From positions 36,305 through 100,304 of the forward strand of contig DF240763.1 of assembly GCA_000507305.1 (NCBI GenBank): a DNA stretch of 64,000 nucleotides, read 5' to 3'. Both the position numbers and the translations under genes were made by a program. Source of the DNA: Breviolum minutum Mf 1.05b.01. Taxonomy: Eukaryota; Sar; Dinophyceae; Suessiales; Symbiodiniaceae. Position 1 is the first letter of the stretch, and each line of letters starts with the position of its first letter. This document shows positions 44,801 to 56,700 of this stretch, one piece after another. The notes beneath the pieces were generated by a model. It worked only from the letters and a program-made list of their open reading frames with translations, was not told the origin of the DNA and did not search any database.

Positions 44801-46206
44801 CTCACTCCAAAAGGCACAAGTCTGGAACTTCAACCTCTGAAAAGAATAAATCTTGATGATACTGTTGATGGTTCAGAAATCCGGCTCACCAGTTGAGGGT
44901 GGTAATTTATCCCATGTTTTTACGACGGGTTTTATAATTTTTATACATCCCAGGTGGTTGGGAATGTGATTTCTGAACCATCAGCAGTACCATTCTCTCA
45001 TTCCACTCTCTCATCCCACTTCATCCCACCAATGCTTGTGTTGCATCCTTAAAACACATGTTTTTCCATTGGAATCCCCATGTTTTGCCAAGATGCATTG
45101 GCCTCCAGGTGGCATTCCTTCGCTCCCCGTAGCCACTGCAACGTCGCGGCCCAGCTGGGCGCTGTGCCATGCAAGGCCGAGAGCAGCGCCACGTCGGGCG
45201 GCGGGGCGGACATCGCCAGGGCCAAGGCGTGTGGCCAAGGAGCCTCGCAGCTGATAGCGGTGGTCCACGTGACCAGATCACCTCCTGGCGTTTTTCAAAA
45301 TTGGGGAAGCACGGCCAACACTGGAAATTCATACCTGGAGCACTTGTGGAACAAATCCATCGGTTTTTTTTTTACCAGCCACGGAAGAAACCTGCATATG
45401 GGGAGCATGGTGCTGGTGCTGCTTGAGGTGGTTGAACAGTCTGATGTGAAAGGTGCTTTTGTTTTGAAGGGTGGAGAGGGTAGGTTTGAAGTGATGAGAG
45501 ATATCTGATCATGGGGGTCATCCACTGTTGTTGGTGAACCAAGTGGTGATTATAAGGGTCATATACATACTTCTCATTGCAACATCAGACTGTCTTGGTT
45601 TACTGATGTTTCTTTCTAAGTCCCAAAAACCATGCAATAAGCTTGTGAATTCTGATGCTAGAAAAAAAACATGTCAAAAAATGAAGCCAGAGGAAATTTC
45701 CCCAATCAAAATCACTTCTGCCCCGAAACCTTTCCCATTTTTCCAGTTCCCAACGCCTTTTTTTTGTTGGGGAAAAAATCCTGGGAAAATTTCTGCTCCT
45801 GAAGCTGTCACTGCCTCTGCCAGCAAGGAATAAGTCCACTGCCATCGACGCAGCCTGGTTCCATGAGCCATCTCAGTGCTGTAGGAAATGGCATCCTTCT
45901 TGAGGCCTAGGCAGTCACACAAATCCATCAGCTGGAAAAACTGTCTCGAAAAAAACAACAAGGATTCGGAGAAAATGGAGATTTGTATATGATAATAAGA
46001 ATAATCATATTATGATATTATGTGTGTGTGCGTAAACATTTGTGTAATTACAAAGCCAAATTCAAATCCTTCGCACAATATCAAGTCGAGGCGCCTAAGT
46101 GGGCAGCCTCCGCCAACAGCCAGGAAGCAGTTGACCAGGGACAACTGGCAGCGACCACATTAAAGTGCACCACGTTCAAGCGTACCAAACGCGTCCGAAA
46201 CAGCTC
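41875..46206 (-). CDS. Pentatricopeptide-repeat (PPR) protein, partial, multi-exon
   Basis: PPR proteins bind RNA, usually in organelles. Exons in transcript order: 46095-46206 (VVHFNVVAASCPWSTASWLL); about 45785-45931 (LKKDAISYSTEMAHGT, RRWQWTYSLLAEA); 45089-45284 (GDLVTWTTAISCEAPWPHAL, then TLQWLRGAKECHLEAN); 44567-44727 (RHCEWPLQLQLLQEV, MNALLNGAKAEWQHSLKAL); 43151-43231 (81 nt, phase 0/0; VSINVGMAVLSQAGRWAKAL); 41875-42022 (SYGTVAQAAAQQGAWQWS). Possibly also 42405-42530 (ANIAWDVLRLRETLGAGAQA). The x-SYN-x-A-I-S-A-C ... W-x-x-A-L-x-L-L repeat is dinoflagellate-like PPR. Splice sites include GC donors (45088, 46094). The phase between 46095 and 45931 does not fit as drawn, so some boundaries are wrong or an exon is missing. 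Start, stop and targeting peptide not found. An exon at about 46796-46890 (GLTKRLKVLGILVVVAMELW, GTAAAT donor) may be upstream. Confidence 0.75.
43261..43361. mobile_element. TIR element, family D
   Basis: ACCTCCCTCCCTGAAACTAA to TTGCTGTTAGTTTTTGGGGGAGGT, with AACAGCAA / TTGCTGTT. In the PPR gene, just upstream (minus sense) of exon 43151-43231. Confidence 0.85.
44860..44989. mobile_element. TIR element, family E
   Basis: TACTGTTGATGGTTCAGAAA to TTTCTGAACCATCAGCAGTA. Internal sequence shared almost word for word with 46419-46545. Inside a PPR-gene intron. Confidence 0.9.
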
Positions 46207-46418
46207 CTGGAACCAAGTTTTTCGGTGGTTTTGTCGCAGGGTCTCGGCCTCGGACCTCCAAGAAATGGCCACCATCCAAGACTTTTTGACCCCCTTCCAA
46301 AAAAAAACAGATCTGCAAACAAAAAGCTAACAAATCCCAACCAATCCAACCACAAGGCTGGGTGTCCTCTAAAGCTTTTGCCCAACGTTTTTTACCTTGG
46401 AAATGGATAGTTCCGTGA

Positions 46419-46545
46419 TACTGTTGATGGTTCGTTCGAAATCCGGCTCACCAGTTGAGGGTGGTAATTTATCCCATGTTTTTACGACGGGTTTTTAGCA
46501 CCATTCCAGGTGGTTGGGAATGGGAGGTCTGAACCATTACTCAGT
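46419..46545. mobile_element. TIR element, family E
   Basis: TACTGTTGATGGTTCG to GGTCTGAACCATTACTCAGTA; the core CACCAGTTGAGGGTGGTAAT matches 44860-44989. Confidence 0.85.
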
Positions 46546-47504
46546 AGAGGTCACATCTTGCAGCAAATTTCAAAGTCCATACAGCTGGAAAGTTTCCAAA
46601 GATATCGTAGAAAAATATATACACACGTAAAACTACAGAGATTCAAACCAATATGAATACAGTGTATATAGATATTATATAACAACAAAAATTCAAAAAA
46701 AAATAACAATATCAATAACAATAGTAATCACAATTTTAAAAAGAAAATAGAAATAACTACCATCTATTTACCTGAAGTCGGGTTTTCCACAGCTCCATGG
46801 CTACAACAACCAAGATGCCCAACACCTTCAGGCGTTTGGTGAGGCCTTTGGCAGCTCCATCTGCACTGTTCATGCGCCATGGTGGCAAATGTGCAAACTT
46901 TAAGAACTGCGTTGAAAAAACGGCGTGCCCAAAGGTGTCAAATTCTCTGATTTTTTGAGGATTTCAACCTTCCAACGTCCTGTTTTTAATCCAAATTGTC
47001 GATGTTTTCTTCGATGGATGAGGTCCTACTTCGAAAAAAAAATGTAGATATGTTGAAACTGGCCTCAATATATACATGTGAAACCACATCATCTCGCCGC
47101 AATTTTTAAAAATCCACTTCTTGGAAGCCACAAATCCTGGAAGCTCCACAAAATCTGTCTCCAGGAGTCGCTCCATCTTCTGTCTACAAAAAAAAACGCC
47201 CCTTGTGAAGAATCCCAACGGGGAAAAAAAAAACATGTTTTAGTTACCATGTTTGGGCGTGCTTGTTGCTTGACATATTTTTGCACCAGGTTTCTTTGAA
47301 TGAATGACCTCAGGGAAAGCAGCGAAAACTTTGTCAAGACTCAAACTTGACAAGTCAACTTGCAGATTTTGCAGAAAGTTTCAGGCAACTGTAACTGAAG
47401 TTGAAGGTGTTTTGCAGGGTTACTTTTTAGGAATTGTATCAGCAACTTCTTCTCCAAAACAATGGTCTTTTTCTGTTCCGGGAAATACCAAAAATAAGAA
47501 ATCT
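46546..47504. other. Mostly AT-rich; one donor-bearing exon candidate
   Basis: Minus 46772-46890 (ADGAAKGLTKRLKVLGILVV, ending CTTCAG|GTAAAT) could be an N-terminal or membrane-like exon of the PPR gene. The rest is AT-rich. Confidence 0.35.
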
Positions 47505-47616
<112 letters not shown>

Positions 47617-48357
47617 TGCGAACTTCAATTTCGCAGAGCTCCGGGCCCCTTGGCACCCCCAACAAGGCACGAAAGTGTCGACGTACATGGCGTGCAATGC
47701 TTTCCGCATGGAGAGGTTCCTAATGGCAACGGTAGGAGGCATGAACAAACAAAATGGTTCCAAACCTATCAAAGGGCAATTCCGAATTGCCAATGTTCTG
47801 GTTTTTTATGGGAAATGAATTGTTACTTAGGTGTATCCCAAACCACCAAGCCAAATCACCGAAATTTACCGCTAGCTGATTGGCGCCACTCAGAGGAATC
47901 ACTCAGGTTTTGACCCCCCGGAGGCGTGTGGCCGGGAGTTGAAAAAATCAACCGAAGAATCAACGATTCCAAGTACGAAAAAGAGATTTGATACAACACA
48001 TGATGCCACTTAAATTAGGAAACCTCAAAGAAATTGTTTAATCATGACGCATTTGGATTCAAAATATTTTTCATGTATTAATGCGTGTCTTACTTTTTTG
48101 GGGTACTCTTGCGTCAATTTCTGGACATAAATCTGACCATCATTTATAAGTTCGTCTTGGTAAATCGGATTAGGTAAGCCGAAGAAAAACTGCAAGCACC
48201 TAAAGCACCTAATCATTCTATATATATATATATATATATATAGATGTATATACTGTACTCTAACTACGTTATACTGGTAATGACAAGTAACAGTGCAAGG
48301 CTCAGGATTTGACACACTGAAAAATAGACTGTCTTACTACGAAACCGGAGCATGAGC

Positions 48358-48461
48358 ACACCCTAAAACTAGCAGCGAAAGTCTCTGGACAATGGTGTTT
48401 GGGAGACGACGTTCTTTTTGAGGCTCGGACTATTTTCAAATTGTTAGTTTCAGGGAGGGTG
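48358..48461. mobile_element. TIR element, family D
   Basis: CACCCTAAAACTAGCAGCGA to AATTGTTAGTTTCAGGGAGGGTG. Confidence 0.75.
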
Positions 48462-48652
48462 AAATCCTGAAAATGGTGCAAGCCATCTCAAATACAAAAA
48501 GAAATCGGGGAGGAAAAAAAACAAGCAAATGGATGTTTAATGATCAAAGATTGGACAAGGGGATGGTGATATGATAGGTGATATGACGGCTGGTCTGCAA
48601 GTCATGAGTATCAACCTACCGACAACATTGTTGCCTGAACATCTCGCATCAC

Positions 48653-48750
48653 TACACCCCGGAAAACCAACATGACAATGAAAAACACCACCATTTGAAG
48701 ACGTAACTCCTACTAAACACGGTGATTTTCCATTGCTACGTTAATTTTCG
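48653..48750. mobile_element. TIR element, family B/C-like; last one seen in the window
   Basis: TACACCCCGGAAAACCAACA to TTGCTACGTTAATTTTC, with ACAATGGAAAA / TTTTCCATTG core arms. No further TIR element was seen to 64 kb. Confidence 0.7.
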
Positions 48751-48794
48751 ATCGTTTCCACTCTATCCAGTTGACACCCCTCCACACCGTCCAG

Positions 48795-48895
48795 GGTTCC
48801 TCAGCAAAAGAATCAACGCTAGGAAGGAGAACTTCGCAACCCGAGAGTTCAAGAATCGCCTGGAGATTTCAACAACTCTGCGCCGTTTCTGCTAA
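48795..48895 (+). CDS. Possible plus-strand 3'-terminal exon
   Basis: After CACCGTCCAG| the frame reads FLSKRINARKENFATREFKN then RLEISTTLRRFC and TAA. Good composition, but a minus frame over the same bases is also open, so strand is uncertain. Confidence 0.3.
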
Positions 48896-48899
48896 CCAA

Positions 48900-49900
48900 A
48901 AACTGATGCCTAGGTCCAAGAAATGGCACCTAAAGAACTGCTTTGCAAATTAAGCTGCCTTAAGAATCATTGGACCCATGCTGTAGAGGGCTTGGGATGT
49001 GTGTGGCAGGGGTGTGGGATCTGGAAACCACCAATCTTGAGATCGCATGATTTTTGGGGTGGAGGAGACGGAAAAGAAAAACACACATGTTTTTGTCGGA
49101 AACCCTTTCAATTTGTAATGATTGGAAAGGCTGTCTTCTGAATCTTAGCTGTATGGGGATGTGCTCATGTCGGCAAGGATAAACCTGCGATCCCCAAAAA
49201 ATTTGGATCCTATTGTGAAGTAAAAAAAAATCAAAAAAAAAATCAATTGTCATGCAAAATGATTCTAATTACAACTGGTTATCTAAGTTGTTAATACCTG
49301 GAGTATCTCAAGTTTTAATGCGTGAATCCAATCTTCGCAGTTTGATAATATCCTGCACTGGTCTTCATTGAAACCGAATTCATGAACAACCAGCGGTTTG
49401 ATTGTTTGATGTCCAATTTTTTCTTCCCATCTCTTACACTGCCGTTGCAACTGTCCCAAACTAAATTTGATTCACCACAAATGGATGGCCTGACATCGGA
49501 AGAGCTGACGCATCGCCATCCCACGGCATGGTGGGTGGATGGCAGGCAATAAAAAATTTGAGACGGGGTGCGTAATGCTTAAGTGTTTGCTACTTCATAA
49601 GAACCACAAATCGTACAACTTGCCGACCTAGAGGCTCATTGTATCGCGTGCTTTTTTTTCTCTTGGGGCAATGTGTAAAAACGAAACCATTTGATGGCTT
49701 CACCAACTTGAAGTGGGTTTCATGTCTGAATATTTACTCGCTTTTGAGTCATTTGTTGATCAAATCTCCGCAACGTTTTCCCACTTTGGGCACCGCAATT
49801 GTGGTGCCACTACGACTGGTGTCTGGTGTTCAATTCAAGCTCTGCATGCGTGACTCAACGTTGGCAAACCATCATTGTTTTTCAAGGGGGCCTGGGAGCA
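48900..49900. other. Boundary between exon/TIR-element zone and LINE zone
   Basis: No convincing exon or TIR element. A plus frame from about 49790 (RDSTLANHHC) may be the degraded 5' end of the LINE that follows. Confidence 0.3.
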
Positions 49901-49989
49901 ATATGAAACAGTGTCTGTTGTAAACAACTTTCCTTGCAAAAGCAGGCAGTTGCAAAACTTGTCAACAAACCACTTTCCAAACATGGTTT

Positions 49990-52900
49990 TTAATACTTTT
50001 GCCGTCGCCAAAAAAACCAAGTAAACCAGGCTTTGAGCAAAACGAAATCGACATCCATTATGATGACCTTCCACAAACAATCGAAAAAAATCCTGAACAA
50101 ACCCAATTTCGCAAGAAACTCTGCAAAGGTCCTTACAGCAATTCAACTTCAATCAGCTCTGGCGCATGTCGGCTTGGGGACTGATGGAACCCTTTTTATT
50201 TTGGGATGAGGTGCAACTGTCCGCACGATGGTGGCGGCTGATTGAGGATGTTTCGTTTCATGCTGGTTGAATTTCTCCATTTGTGCTTTCCAATTTTCCA
50301 GGTTGTCCGTATATTTTCCAACATCATGGGATGATGAATCAGAAATTGAAACCATGTATGAAATTCAACAATTGATTTTGAATAATACCCACCGTTCTGG
50401 CGCTCGGATAGTGGGTGGAGGAGATTTCAATGCCAATGTTGGGAGTCTTCAATGGTCTGATGAACGAGATTCTGTGGGACAATGGGGTTCCGGCTTGCGG
50501 AATGCTCGCGGTGCTTCATTGATGAGCTGGATTTTGATGAACGGGTTGCAAATTGCAAGTCGACAATCGCCAGCCAACAATGTGGACGACAGCTGGTCTT
50601 GCCAAGGAACCATGGATGGAGCCAGGGTGCAGTTGGACTATATTTTGATTGATGCTCGTGCTTGTGTTGACACTATTTGGCATGACCAATTGGTACCAAT
50701 TGGATTGGATCATCGTTGTGTACATTGCCTTCTTCGCTGGCGCGGTGTGCGGCCATGTCTCTACGGAACAGAGGATTGAATTTGAAAAATTGGATGCCAA
50801 TTCTGTTTATGGATGAGGCCCGAGTTTGTTCCAAAATTCCTTGCGGGGGATGTTGGATGGAAATTCAACCATTTCATGCGAAGTGCTGAAACGCTGTCTT
50901 TTTGAAAGTAGAAAGCAACAAGGTGTTTATGCTGTGAAGATTTTTGCATTCAAACCATTCGCAATGCTCAGGAACCTCCGCAACAACCGGCGCCAAAGTG
51001 TTGATACTGCCAGGAAGAAGGCTCTGTCCTTCCACATCCAGAAACTCCATCGACAAAAACTTGACAGTTGGAAATCCATGAAACTGTTGGCATGCTTATG
51101 CAATCTTTCATGGTGGAAGATGTTGCAAGCCATGCTCTGCACGCCTGGCCATGAAATTGCAGATCAACCTCATGTCGATGACTTTGTATAAATGTTGGAG
51201 CATTTGTTCCCCTACATTGACCGAACCGCCCTGGACAATGGCAGAGTTGAGGCATGCTATATCTCGCTTGAAGAGCAAAAAGAACGGTGATGATTTAGGA
51301 CTTGTGGCTGAACTTTTGAAACATTCGCCAGATGATTCTTTGAACGCTTTGCTGCTCGTAATGAAAGAAGTGTTCCCAAGTGGAAATGTCCCATCCTCCT
51401 GGCAAAGAGCATTTTTCAACATGCTTCCGGAGACAAAGGCAGCTAAATCCGTGTCTGAGCTCCGGCCCATGGCAAACGTACGTTTGTTGTACAAACTCTT
51501 TGCATACCTCATGTTTGGACGCATGGAAGACGCAATTGAAGCAAGTCAACCGGATGAACAACATGGCTTCCGGCGGGGAAGGCGAATCGAAGAACATTTT
51601 TTGACTGCCGACGTGCGCTTGCAAAAAATTTTGGCTGCAAAAACACCGCTTTGGATTATCGACCTCGATTTGGCGGAGCTGGTCCATAGCATATGGCGTT
51701 CCAAATTCTCCACAATGCTCTACTTGTTAGGGCGAAAGGTTAATGAACACCGGGCTGTTGCGGAATGTCAGGGGTATGTGCTCCTTTTGCTACAACACTG
51801 GTTCGAAGACAGGGCTGACAAATGGTTCCGACAGCAGACCGGCCATTTTCCCCGGCCATTTTCCGGCAGCACCGCACCGGCAAACACTAGCCTGGGGCGA
51901 TACCATCACACGCACCCTGATTCCCAGCAGTGAATCAGCAGCGTGACAAGTTGGATGACACGGCACTGTTTTTTTTTCCTCACGCCTTTTTGCCGCGATA
52001 AGGTCTCAAGGAGCTGTTTTACTGGTCAGCTTCCAGGCATTACGACTTTTTTTATACTGGCCAGTCTCCACATGTGCAAAGTCCAAAAGGTAAAGTCCAA
52101 ACATAAAGTCCACTGACGAATTAAGGTGGATGGGGGAGGAGGCGGCTGGGGTCTGCGGGGTCTGGTGGGAGTTGTGCGAGGAGGTCACTGAGGGGTGGGG
52201 GATCGCCATCGAGATNTTGTGATGGTGGGTTGGATCTTCGAAAAGGAGGCTGGCTGCAAATGCCGTGAATGCTGCGTGGGTGAGGAAAGCTGTCCATCTG
52301 GCGATGAGGGAGGCGGTAGCCGCTTGGCGCAAGGGTGCTGGAGTGTCACGTGTTTTGGCTCGGGCAAGGTTGGTGATGCAGGAGGCGGCTTCCTCGCTCC
52401 AACGGCCTCCCACTTCGATTCCTAGGACCACCAAACGGCACCGGGAATTTCGAAGGAGTTCAGGGTAAGCCCGTTCGTTCTTTGGCTTTTCTGGCATCGT
52501 GGAGGGCTGCGGCGGCAAAGCGGCCTGCGCGACGCCGAGGTTCACCGGCACGGGTGAGTGGTGACACTAAGGTGGTGTCGACTGCCAGTTGGGCCCCAAC
52601 CGAAAGTGCCAAGCCGTTGGCAATGACTTCGATGCGCCGATCATCGATGTGGTGGACATGTTGGACGTTGAGGTCTGCCAGTCGCGTGTGGGTGGTGACC
52701 CGTGCACCGGCTTCGCGGCACACTCTGGCTGCTGCACGTTCAAGAGGGCCTCCTCGGCTACGAAGTGCTCCTGACTGGGCACAGGCTGCGCGGTGGTCGC
52801 CTAGGGAGTCGAAAGTGCGACGGCACCGGCAGGTTCGTGCAAACAGTGGAAGGGGCAGTCGAAGTCGACGGAGGAGCAGGATTCGGAAAAGGTGGGACGG

Positions 52901-54345
52901 GTAGGCGAAGTCGTTGGTGTAAGGGATGGTCGTGAAAGCTCGGCTCGCGAAAGGGCCGGATTGGGAGGTGACGAGTGCTTGGCTGGCCGGTGGTAAGGTG
53001 TTGAAAAGTTCATCCTTTAAACGTGCGTGAGCCGTCGTGGAGGCTTTGTGTTGCCACCCTCTGGCAAAGGGTCCTTCTGCTGTTGCTGGTGGGGGGGCGG
53101 GTGCTTGGGTTTGGCCGGAAGCTATGGCAGCCCATGTGGGAGGTTCCCACCCTGTTGCAGCTATGGTTCGCGCAGCGTCGGCTGCGGCTTGGAGCGCCGG
53201 AGATGCTTGGGAGTGGGCGGTAAGTTGTTCAAGGATCTGGTGAGTGAACTCGGGCAAGTGGGTCTGAAGCACACGGAGAGCGTCGGCCCAGGACGACCAG
53301 TATACGGGGGCTGAAAACACTTGGTGTGGGCACTGCGTTTGGTTTATTGGGAACAGAAAGGCCAAATCATCACCAAACAGGATACCAGTCGAGAATTTGA
53401 CATCAAAGCTGGCGTGCGGCAAGGTTGCGTTCTCAGCCCAAGATTGTTTTCATGTGTGTTGGAAGTGGCATTGAAGAAATGGCGCGAACAATTGCAAGAT
53501 GGTGGTTTGGACTTCGGCGACGGCGGTTTCCCACTGTTGGACTTACGATTTGCTGATGACATTTTGCTGTTTGCGACATCTTCCGTTGAAGCAGCCCGGA
53601 TGGTGGATGCATTGGTGACTTGTTTGAAGGAGGTCGGTTTGGCATTAAATGCTTCCAAAACTAAGGTTCTAACTGCAGCCATGCAAAACAGTCACAACTC
53701 AAAACGGTCTGGAAATGGAAATTTTGGATGCGACTTCGGCGCACAAATGGCTTGGATGCTTGTTATCAACATTGAATGCTGGCAACAGAAAAGCTGACTT
53801 GGACTTCCGACTGCAGGCTACATCAAAGGCCTTCTATGCGAACAATTGGATTTTGTGTGAAAAAAATGTTTCCCTGAACTCTCGTATAAATTTTTTTCAT
53901 CCTGTGGTGACTTCGGTGGTCCGTTATGGAGCTGGTCAACGGAAATTATACAAATCTGAACTTCGAAAACTTGATGTGCATTGCCGTAAACTTCTACGTC
54001 AAGTTGTCGGGCCACCAGGAAGCATTGACTGGACTCAACCGTGGCACTCCATTTTGCACCAGTGAACAACGTGTTGTGGAACAAATGCAACTAGACGGTT
54101 TCAAACCTTGGTCAAACAGGTGAATGCTTGATTATTGGAAATTTGTTCAGTATGTCGCGGTCTTGGATGACAGCCGGTGGCTGAAACGAGCACGGACATG
54201 GAATGCTGGAGGCGGCAGGCGCGGACGATCTTTTGATTTATGGGATGCCCTTGTGACAACTATTGGGGCGTGGCAGGCTGTAGCCCGGGACAAAGCTCTC
54301 TGGCTGCAGTACTTGCCGGATTTTGTTACATTTATGCATTTGTAA
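49990..54345 (+). mobile_element. Degraded LINE retrotransposon (endonuclease plus reverse transcriptase), interrupted
   Basis: 50267-50779 encodes an endonuclease/exonuclease/phosphatase domain: VYFPTSWDDESEIETMYE, GGDFNANVG (catalytic GDFN), LDYILID and LDHRC (terminal His). 51151-51700 encodes the reverse-transcriptase N-half (ELRPMANVRLLYKLF, DEQHGFRRGRRIEEH, WIIDLDLAE). The RT resumes at about 53315 (HLVWALRLVYW, GVRQGCVLSPRLFS) with an intact FADDILLF (FADD 53549-53560). A post-RT domain runs 53715-54345 (KLDVHCRKLLRQVVG, WTQPWHSIL). Stops and frameshifts (50779, near 51190, 53700) and a 1.35-kb insertion show it is dead. Confidence 0.9.
51966..53312 (-). mobile_element. 5'-truncated LINE 3' fragment nested in the plus-strand LINE
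   Basis: From VYWSSWADALRVLQTHLPEF through LLRRLRLPLPLFARTCRCRR, LGDHRAACAQSGALRSRGGP, IEVIANGLALSVGAQLAVDT to RCRLVVLGIEVGGRWSEEAA: the C-terminal region after the RT of a second LINE type that I recall as common in dinoflagellates. A frameshift lies near 52470-52550 and an N at 52216. The T run at 51970-51978 could be its poly(A) tail. Both junctions fall within the outer element's RT. Confidence 0.85.
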
Positions 54346-54657
54346 TATTTGTTGGTCTCACCCCCTGTGCTCTAAATGGGCTGCCGCACCGTGGCATACA
54401 GGTGCAAAGCCAAAAAAGTCAAAGTTTGTGCTGCACCGTCGGCATTGGGAAGGAACAAGCACCTGCCTCCCGTACTTTGAACATGATGTCTGCCGACATT
54501 GTGGCACTTCCCGTTCGATGTCAAGACAAACCACCGACAAGTTTGACGTCATTGGCCTCTGCTGTCCCAGGGTTTGTTGCTTTGGCATGCAGGTCCCACA
54601 CACATTCACTCACTCACCCACACGATTTTGCAACACTACCTAAAAATCGCTAGACTC

Positions 54658-54702
54658 AAAGCTAAAGTCAAAGTCAAAGTCAAAGTCAAAGTCAAGGTCA
54701 CA
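54658..54702. repeat. (AAAGTC)n hexamer tract between two LINE 3' ends
   Basis: Five to six AAAGTC units with variants. The plus LINE ends to its left and the minus LINE pseudogene ends to its right, so it may be the simple-repeat 3' tail of one of them. Confidence 0.85.
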
Positions 54703-55590
54703 ATCAATGTCAAAGCTTGCCAGCCCGAAGGCAGCCCCTTGAGGGGGCAAGCAAATGAAATGCAGGATCTTACCCGATCAACTAGTGTATAACGTGAAAA
54801 ACACAAAATCCTGTAGCGACCGCTTCCAATGATCATACGCAGCAGCATGCACAATCCAATTGCCACCGCCCTTCCAGATGGAATATCTTTGCAACGCTGT
54901 CCTCCAAGTGTAAACAGGTCTTCCTCGTTTCCGTGGTCCTCTGATGTTCCATTCAAGAATCCTGCGAGTCCAACATTCCGAGGGCAAGGTTGCAACATAA
55001 GAACCGAACTTCCATACTGCCTCGACGCAGGTGACAGACCAAGTTTTCAATCCAGCGTAGTCCGACAACACCTTTACTTTGTTGTTCCACCAATTCAAAA
55101 CCTCGTGCCAGGGTGATGCCCAATTAGTGTCTGCAGGGGTGCCCACAACCATGCGCATCAATCGACGATATTCCACGTCCAATTTGGCAACCAGGGTTTT
55201 CAGCTATATCAAGAGGGTTTTCATCTTGGCAACCAGAAGGGCACAGAGGCATTGGCCGCCCAAAGCTTTGCTGGGATAATATGATTGCATTTTTTTTCCC
55301 CTCGAAGAATGCTGCAATTGATTTGAAGAATTGACCGGCCTCAATTTTGGAGTTTGGCAACGCTGATGTATATAGGAAGTAGTTTCACAATTTTCCCCTG
55401 TGCCTGGAACAAGCTGCCTAATGAGGCATACAGGGTTGACCGTTGACCGTTTTTGGTTTCCGCGCATTCAGCTGTAAAGCCCCACTTCGGCCAAACATGC
55501 CTCCAATTCGTCCAACAAAAATCTAGATCTTCCCGACGGAAGGAGAAAAAAAACAAGAGGATATTGTCGGCGAAACTTAAATCCTGGGTT
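54703..55590 (-). pseudogene. LINE reverse-transcriptase and C-terminal remnant
   Basis: The RT catalytic box reads DLSFADNIL (55557-55583), with Asn for the second Asp. Downstream 54778-55182 reads MDVEYRRLMRMVVGTPADTN, WASPWHEVLNWWNNK and RGRPVYTWRTAL, the same post-RT domain as the copies at 53.9 and 56.45 kb. Several frame breaks separate the parts. Confidence 0.8.
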
Positions 55591-56430
55591 GTGGAGATGT
55601 GATGCTATTTAGCGTGTGCTGCATCTAAGTTGGGCATCATCCATTTTTCCCATCGTCAGAAGTACCGCAGAATTTATCTGAACTTTACCGCTTTGACTAT
55701 GTGTCATCCAGGACATACGGCCTGTCATCAATTTATTAAAAGAAAACACAAGTCAAATGTCCAGTGTGTAGTGTATGTCCTTGTTTTTTGATTCCTGTGG
55801 GGCCATACGAGTGTCACACCACACATCGACCTCCAAGAACCTTGCAAACGATTGGCCGTACAGACCCTTCCGACACCTTTTGTTGCCATGGGTTTGATGC
55901 CGTTAGGGAATGTTTGTGTGCATATTTGGCATGACCAACGAACGAACGGGCAGACCGGCGCGCTAAGTTTCATACGTGCGCTACATGCTCATTGGAAACA
56001 AAAAATCATGTATTTTTGAAATTGTTGTCCCCAAATTTGATGGGTTTGTGTTTCTGCTCGCATTGACGTATTTTTTTGTTGGCCGCATGAAGGTCCACTG
56101 GTACAAAGTGTTTTTTACCGAGGAGCTTCCACCCACTCCTTCGTGGTAAAAACGCAATTGGAACACAGCAACAGTGATCCTTTCAACCGCGATCCTTTTT
56201 CCCCACAGCCCTGCATGGGACAAGGATGCGTTGCAGTGGCGACATGCCACCCTCCCTGGATTGCTGCTACACAAATGGCGCTGCAAGGCCAAGGAACGCG
56301 CATTTGGATTAACAACATCGTCAAGCTGCATCACGGTGGATTTTGCGTCACAAAGGCGGATACGTACACAACTGCTATTTACATGCGGCAAATCGATAAA
56401 CGAATCCAAATGTGAGTTCCCAGACATGTT
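55591..56430. other. Unassigned sequence between LINE remnants
   Basis: Open frames on both strands (55981-56457 minus; 56143-56415 plus) show no motif. Probably decayed transposon sequence. Confidence 0.3.
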
Positions 56431-56700
56431 CTTGCCAAATTGGACTTGGAAAATCAACGCTTAATGGGCATGGTTGTGGGATCGCGTCCAGACACCAGTT
56501 GGGCATCACCATGGCATGATCTCCTACATGGATGGAACAATGCGGGAATCTGGAGGTTGGTGCGTGACACCATCAGATGTTCATGCCGTGGAATTTTGAT
56601 ACCTTCACCTCACACGGTAGATGATGGCCTATTTCAAAGTTTGTTTTCTTTGCGCCTTCAAAGGGTTACCCACGGCATTTTCGGCCACAACTGAGGACCG
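56431..56700 (+). pseudogene. LINE post-RT fragment, third copy
   Basis: LENQRLMGMVVGSRPDTSWA followed by SPWHDLLHGWNNA parallels RLMRMVVGTPADTNWASPWH of the minus copy; breaks soon after. Confidence 0.7.

Noticed and set aside
54323..54643. Cys/His-rich plus frame after the LINE as a zinc-finger gene
   Set aside because: It lies directly behind the LINE post-RT domain, has competing frames, and Cys spacing matches no zinc motif I know; treated as LINE-derived or chance.
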